Positions 12,721 to 14,212 of a DNA stretch of 14,212 nucleotides are shown piece after piece; within the stretch, counting starts at the first letter, position 1, and each line of letters starts with the position of its first letter. The stretch is from an uncultured Clostridia bacterium. GTDB taxonomy: Bacteria > Bacillota > Clostridia > Oscillospirales > Ruminococcaceae. Below the pieces are notes generated by a model. The model was not told the DNA's origin. It searched no databases and worked only from the letters and a program-made list of their open reading frames with translations. The stretch is from NCBI GenBank assembly GCA_947629275.1, contig CANRDG010000033.1, positions 1-14,212 of the forward strand, given 5' to 3'. The position numbers and the translations under genes are program-made.

Positions 12721-14212
12721 TTGCCGAAATTTGACGAGAGCTTAGAGCAAATGCTCGATGTGTATATATATGAGGAACAGCAGCTTTTAGAGCAGCTTGA
12801 TGAGATACTTATGCGCACTGAAAAAGAGGACACCATTGCCCCCGACGACGTTGCCGAGATATTCAGGATAATGCATACGGTAAAAGGCTCGTCCTCGATG
12901 ATGGGTCTTACGAATTTGCAAAAGCTTGCGCACGCAGCCGAGGATCTGTTCTCTATTATAAGGGATAAGCCCGATATAGCTTACGACAAGAAAATACTGT
13001 TCGACCTTGTTTTTCAGGCTTCCGACAGCATGAAAAGTGAGATAGATATTCTGGGCGACGAATCTGCCGAGCTTACCGACTTTACTCAGCAGATAGCCAA
13101 AATTCGCGCCTATGCCGATGTTATGAAATCTGCCGACGGACAGCAGATAAAAAGCGCGCTGCCGCAGGAGGATATATTTACCGACGATGAAGGGGGCGAC
13201 ATACTCACGCTGAAAGTTAAGTATGCCGAGACCTGCGCCATGCCGTCGGTAAGGGCAATGCTGCTTATGCGCTCGCTCGGCAAGGTGTGCGAGGTAACAA
13301 AGACCATACCCCTTGACATAAACGCAGACAACGCAAACGACATTATAACGGCAAACGGTCTGTATCTTAAACTTATAACCGACGACAAGGACGCGGTTGT
13401 AAATACCGCGAAAAAAGCTATAGATGTTGACTCTGCAGAATGGGTGGAAAAGCCTAAAGAAGCCCCCAAGCCTGCACCACAGCCCGAGCAGACTGCCCCC
13501 CAGCCGGCAAAGACAGAGCAGGGCGCGGCAGAAAAGAAAAAGTCCTCCTCCGAGAGGGGCGGCGGCATGATGTCTGTAAGCCTTGCCAAGCTCGATACGC
13601 TGCTAGACCTTGTGGGTGAGATAGTTATAACCGAATCTGCGGTAATTTCAAGCCCCGACCTGAAGCCTTATATGGCATCGCTTGACCGTTTCAGCACATC
13701 GGCGAGAAATCTGAAAAAGCTGACAGACGAACTGCAAGACGTGGTCATGTCAATAAGAATGGTGCCCGTTGCAAATGCGTTTAGTAAAATGAACAGGGTA
13801 GTGCGCGACATGAATGAAAACCTCGGCAAGGGCGTTGAGCTTGTGTTCGTGGGGCAGGAGACGGAAGTTGACAAGTCGGTTGTGGATATACTCAATGACC
13901 CGCTTATGCACCTTGTAAGAAACGCTGTAGACCATGGCATTGAAGCCCCCGAGGTGCGCAAACAAAAGGGAAAGACTGAAAAACCTACCGTAACCCTTTC
14001 TGCCGAGAGCAACTCCAGCGAGGTAATTATTACCGTTGAGGATAACGGCGCGGGCATGGATCACAATGCCATACTTGCAAAAGCCAAAAAGAAAGGCATA
14101 CTTAAAAAGCCCGAATCGGAGTACACCAAGCAGGAGGCTTTGGGGCTTATAATGAAAGCAGGCTTTTCAACTAACGAGCAGGTCACCAATTATTCCGGCA
14201 GAGGCGTCGGAA
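12721..14212 (+). CDS. cheA: Chemotaxis histidine kinase CheA (3' end outside the window)
   Basis: 497 codons are visible before the right edge. Domains in order: an HPt (P1) domain (1-105) with the phospho-accepting His52 in MHTVKGSSSMMG; a P2 CheY/CheB-docking domain (about 160-242); a Pro/Ala/Lys-rich linker (243-282); P3 dimerisation (283-345); and the P4 kinase domain with the N box (NDPLMHLVRNAVDHG, 392-406), G1 box DNGAGM (441-446) and the start of G2 (GRGVG, 493-497). The rest of P4 and the CheW-like P5 domain lie beyond the edge. CheA phosphorylates CheY and CheB in response to chemoreceptors, implying a chemosensory system. The start is TTG at 12721: GAGAGGTGAT precedes it at good spacing, the only nearby ATG is out of frame and soon stops, and no in-frame ATG occurs before residue 11. 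Confidence 0.95.
   Translation, partial: MPKFDESLEQMLDVYIYEEQQLLEQLDEILMRTEKEDTIAPDDVAEIFRIMHTVKGSSSMMGLTNLQKLAHAAEDLFSIIRDKPDIAYDKKILFDLVFQASDSMKSEIDILGDESAELTDFTQQIAKIRAYADVMKSADGQQIKSALPQEDIFTDDEGGDILTLKVKYAETCAMPSVRAMLLMRSLGKVCEVTKTIPLDINADNANDIITANGLYLKLITDDKDAVVNTAKKAIDVDSAEWVEKPKEAPKPAPQPEQTAPQPAKTEQGAAEKKKSSSERGGGMMSVSLAKLDTLLDLVGEIVITESAVISSPDLKPYMASLDRFSTSARNLKKLTDELQDVVMSIRMVPVANAFSKMNRVVRDMNENLGKGVELVFVGQETEVDKSVVDILNDPLMHLVRNAVDHGIEAPEVRKQKGKTEKPTVTLSAESNSSEVIITVEDNGAGMDHNAILAKAKKKGILKKPESEYTKQEALGLIMKAGFSTNEQVTNYSGRGVG

Overview
The window looks like a chromosomal housekeeping segment from a low-to-mid GC Gram-positive of the class Clostridia, probably a Ruminococcus-like member of the Oscillospiraceae. 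The reasons are strong AGGAGG-type ribosome binding sites, consensus SigA promoters with 17-bp spacers, heavy ATA (Ile) codon use, a T-box leader ahead of hisS and aspS, a clostridial Cys-rich HisRS, and minD next to mgsA, which resembles a remnant of the clostridial mre-min-rodA-mgsA neighbourhood. The genus is an inference from protein flavour. No transposase, integrase, phage gene, CRISPR array, tRNA or rRNA was seen.

Left part (1-3504). Bases 1-395 hold no clear gene; they contain a possible short structured transcript ending at a strong terminator (290-321) and a consensus promoter. That promoter drives a zinc-type macrodomain protein (predicted protein ADP-ribose hydrolase). Converging on it is metY (O-acetylhomoserine sulfhydrylase). 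Between metY and its perfect-consensus promoter lies a leader with a possible 12-residue peptide ending Tyr-Cys-Arg-Met and an operator-like dyad. A membrane-anchored DUF218/YdcF protein follows on the same strand.

Middle part (3534-9817). Plus-strand promoters lead to a MinD-like ATPase without the usual membrane-targeting tail and to methylglyoxal synthase. A T-box riboswitch then controls hisS, an unrecognised two-helix membrane protein gene, and aspS. Its candidate specifier contains overlapping Asp (GAC) and His (CAC) codons, matching the two synthetases in the operon. Next is a stand-alone gene for a permuted papain-like (YiiX/NlpC-P60-like) hydrolase.

Right part (9836-14212). A bidirectional terminator separates that gene from guaB (IMP dehydrogenase, minus strand). 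Behind guaB on the same strand, with a separate promoter, is a membrane-anchored D-Ala-D-Ala carboxypeptidase. Divergent from it is cheA, cut by the window edge and starting at TTG, so an ATG-only gene search would miss it.

No obviously new multi-gene system is present. The most interesting signals are regulatory: the metY leader, the overlapping T-box specifier, a 45-51 bp element shared by the minD and cheA upstream regions, and the possible small RNA at the left end. At protein level, the active-site substitutions in methylglyoxal synthase and the tailless MinD stand out.
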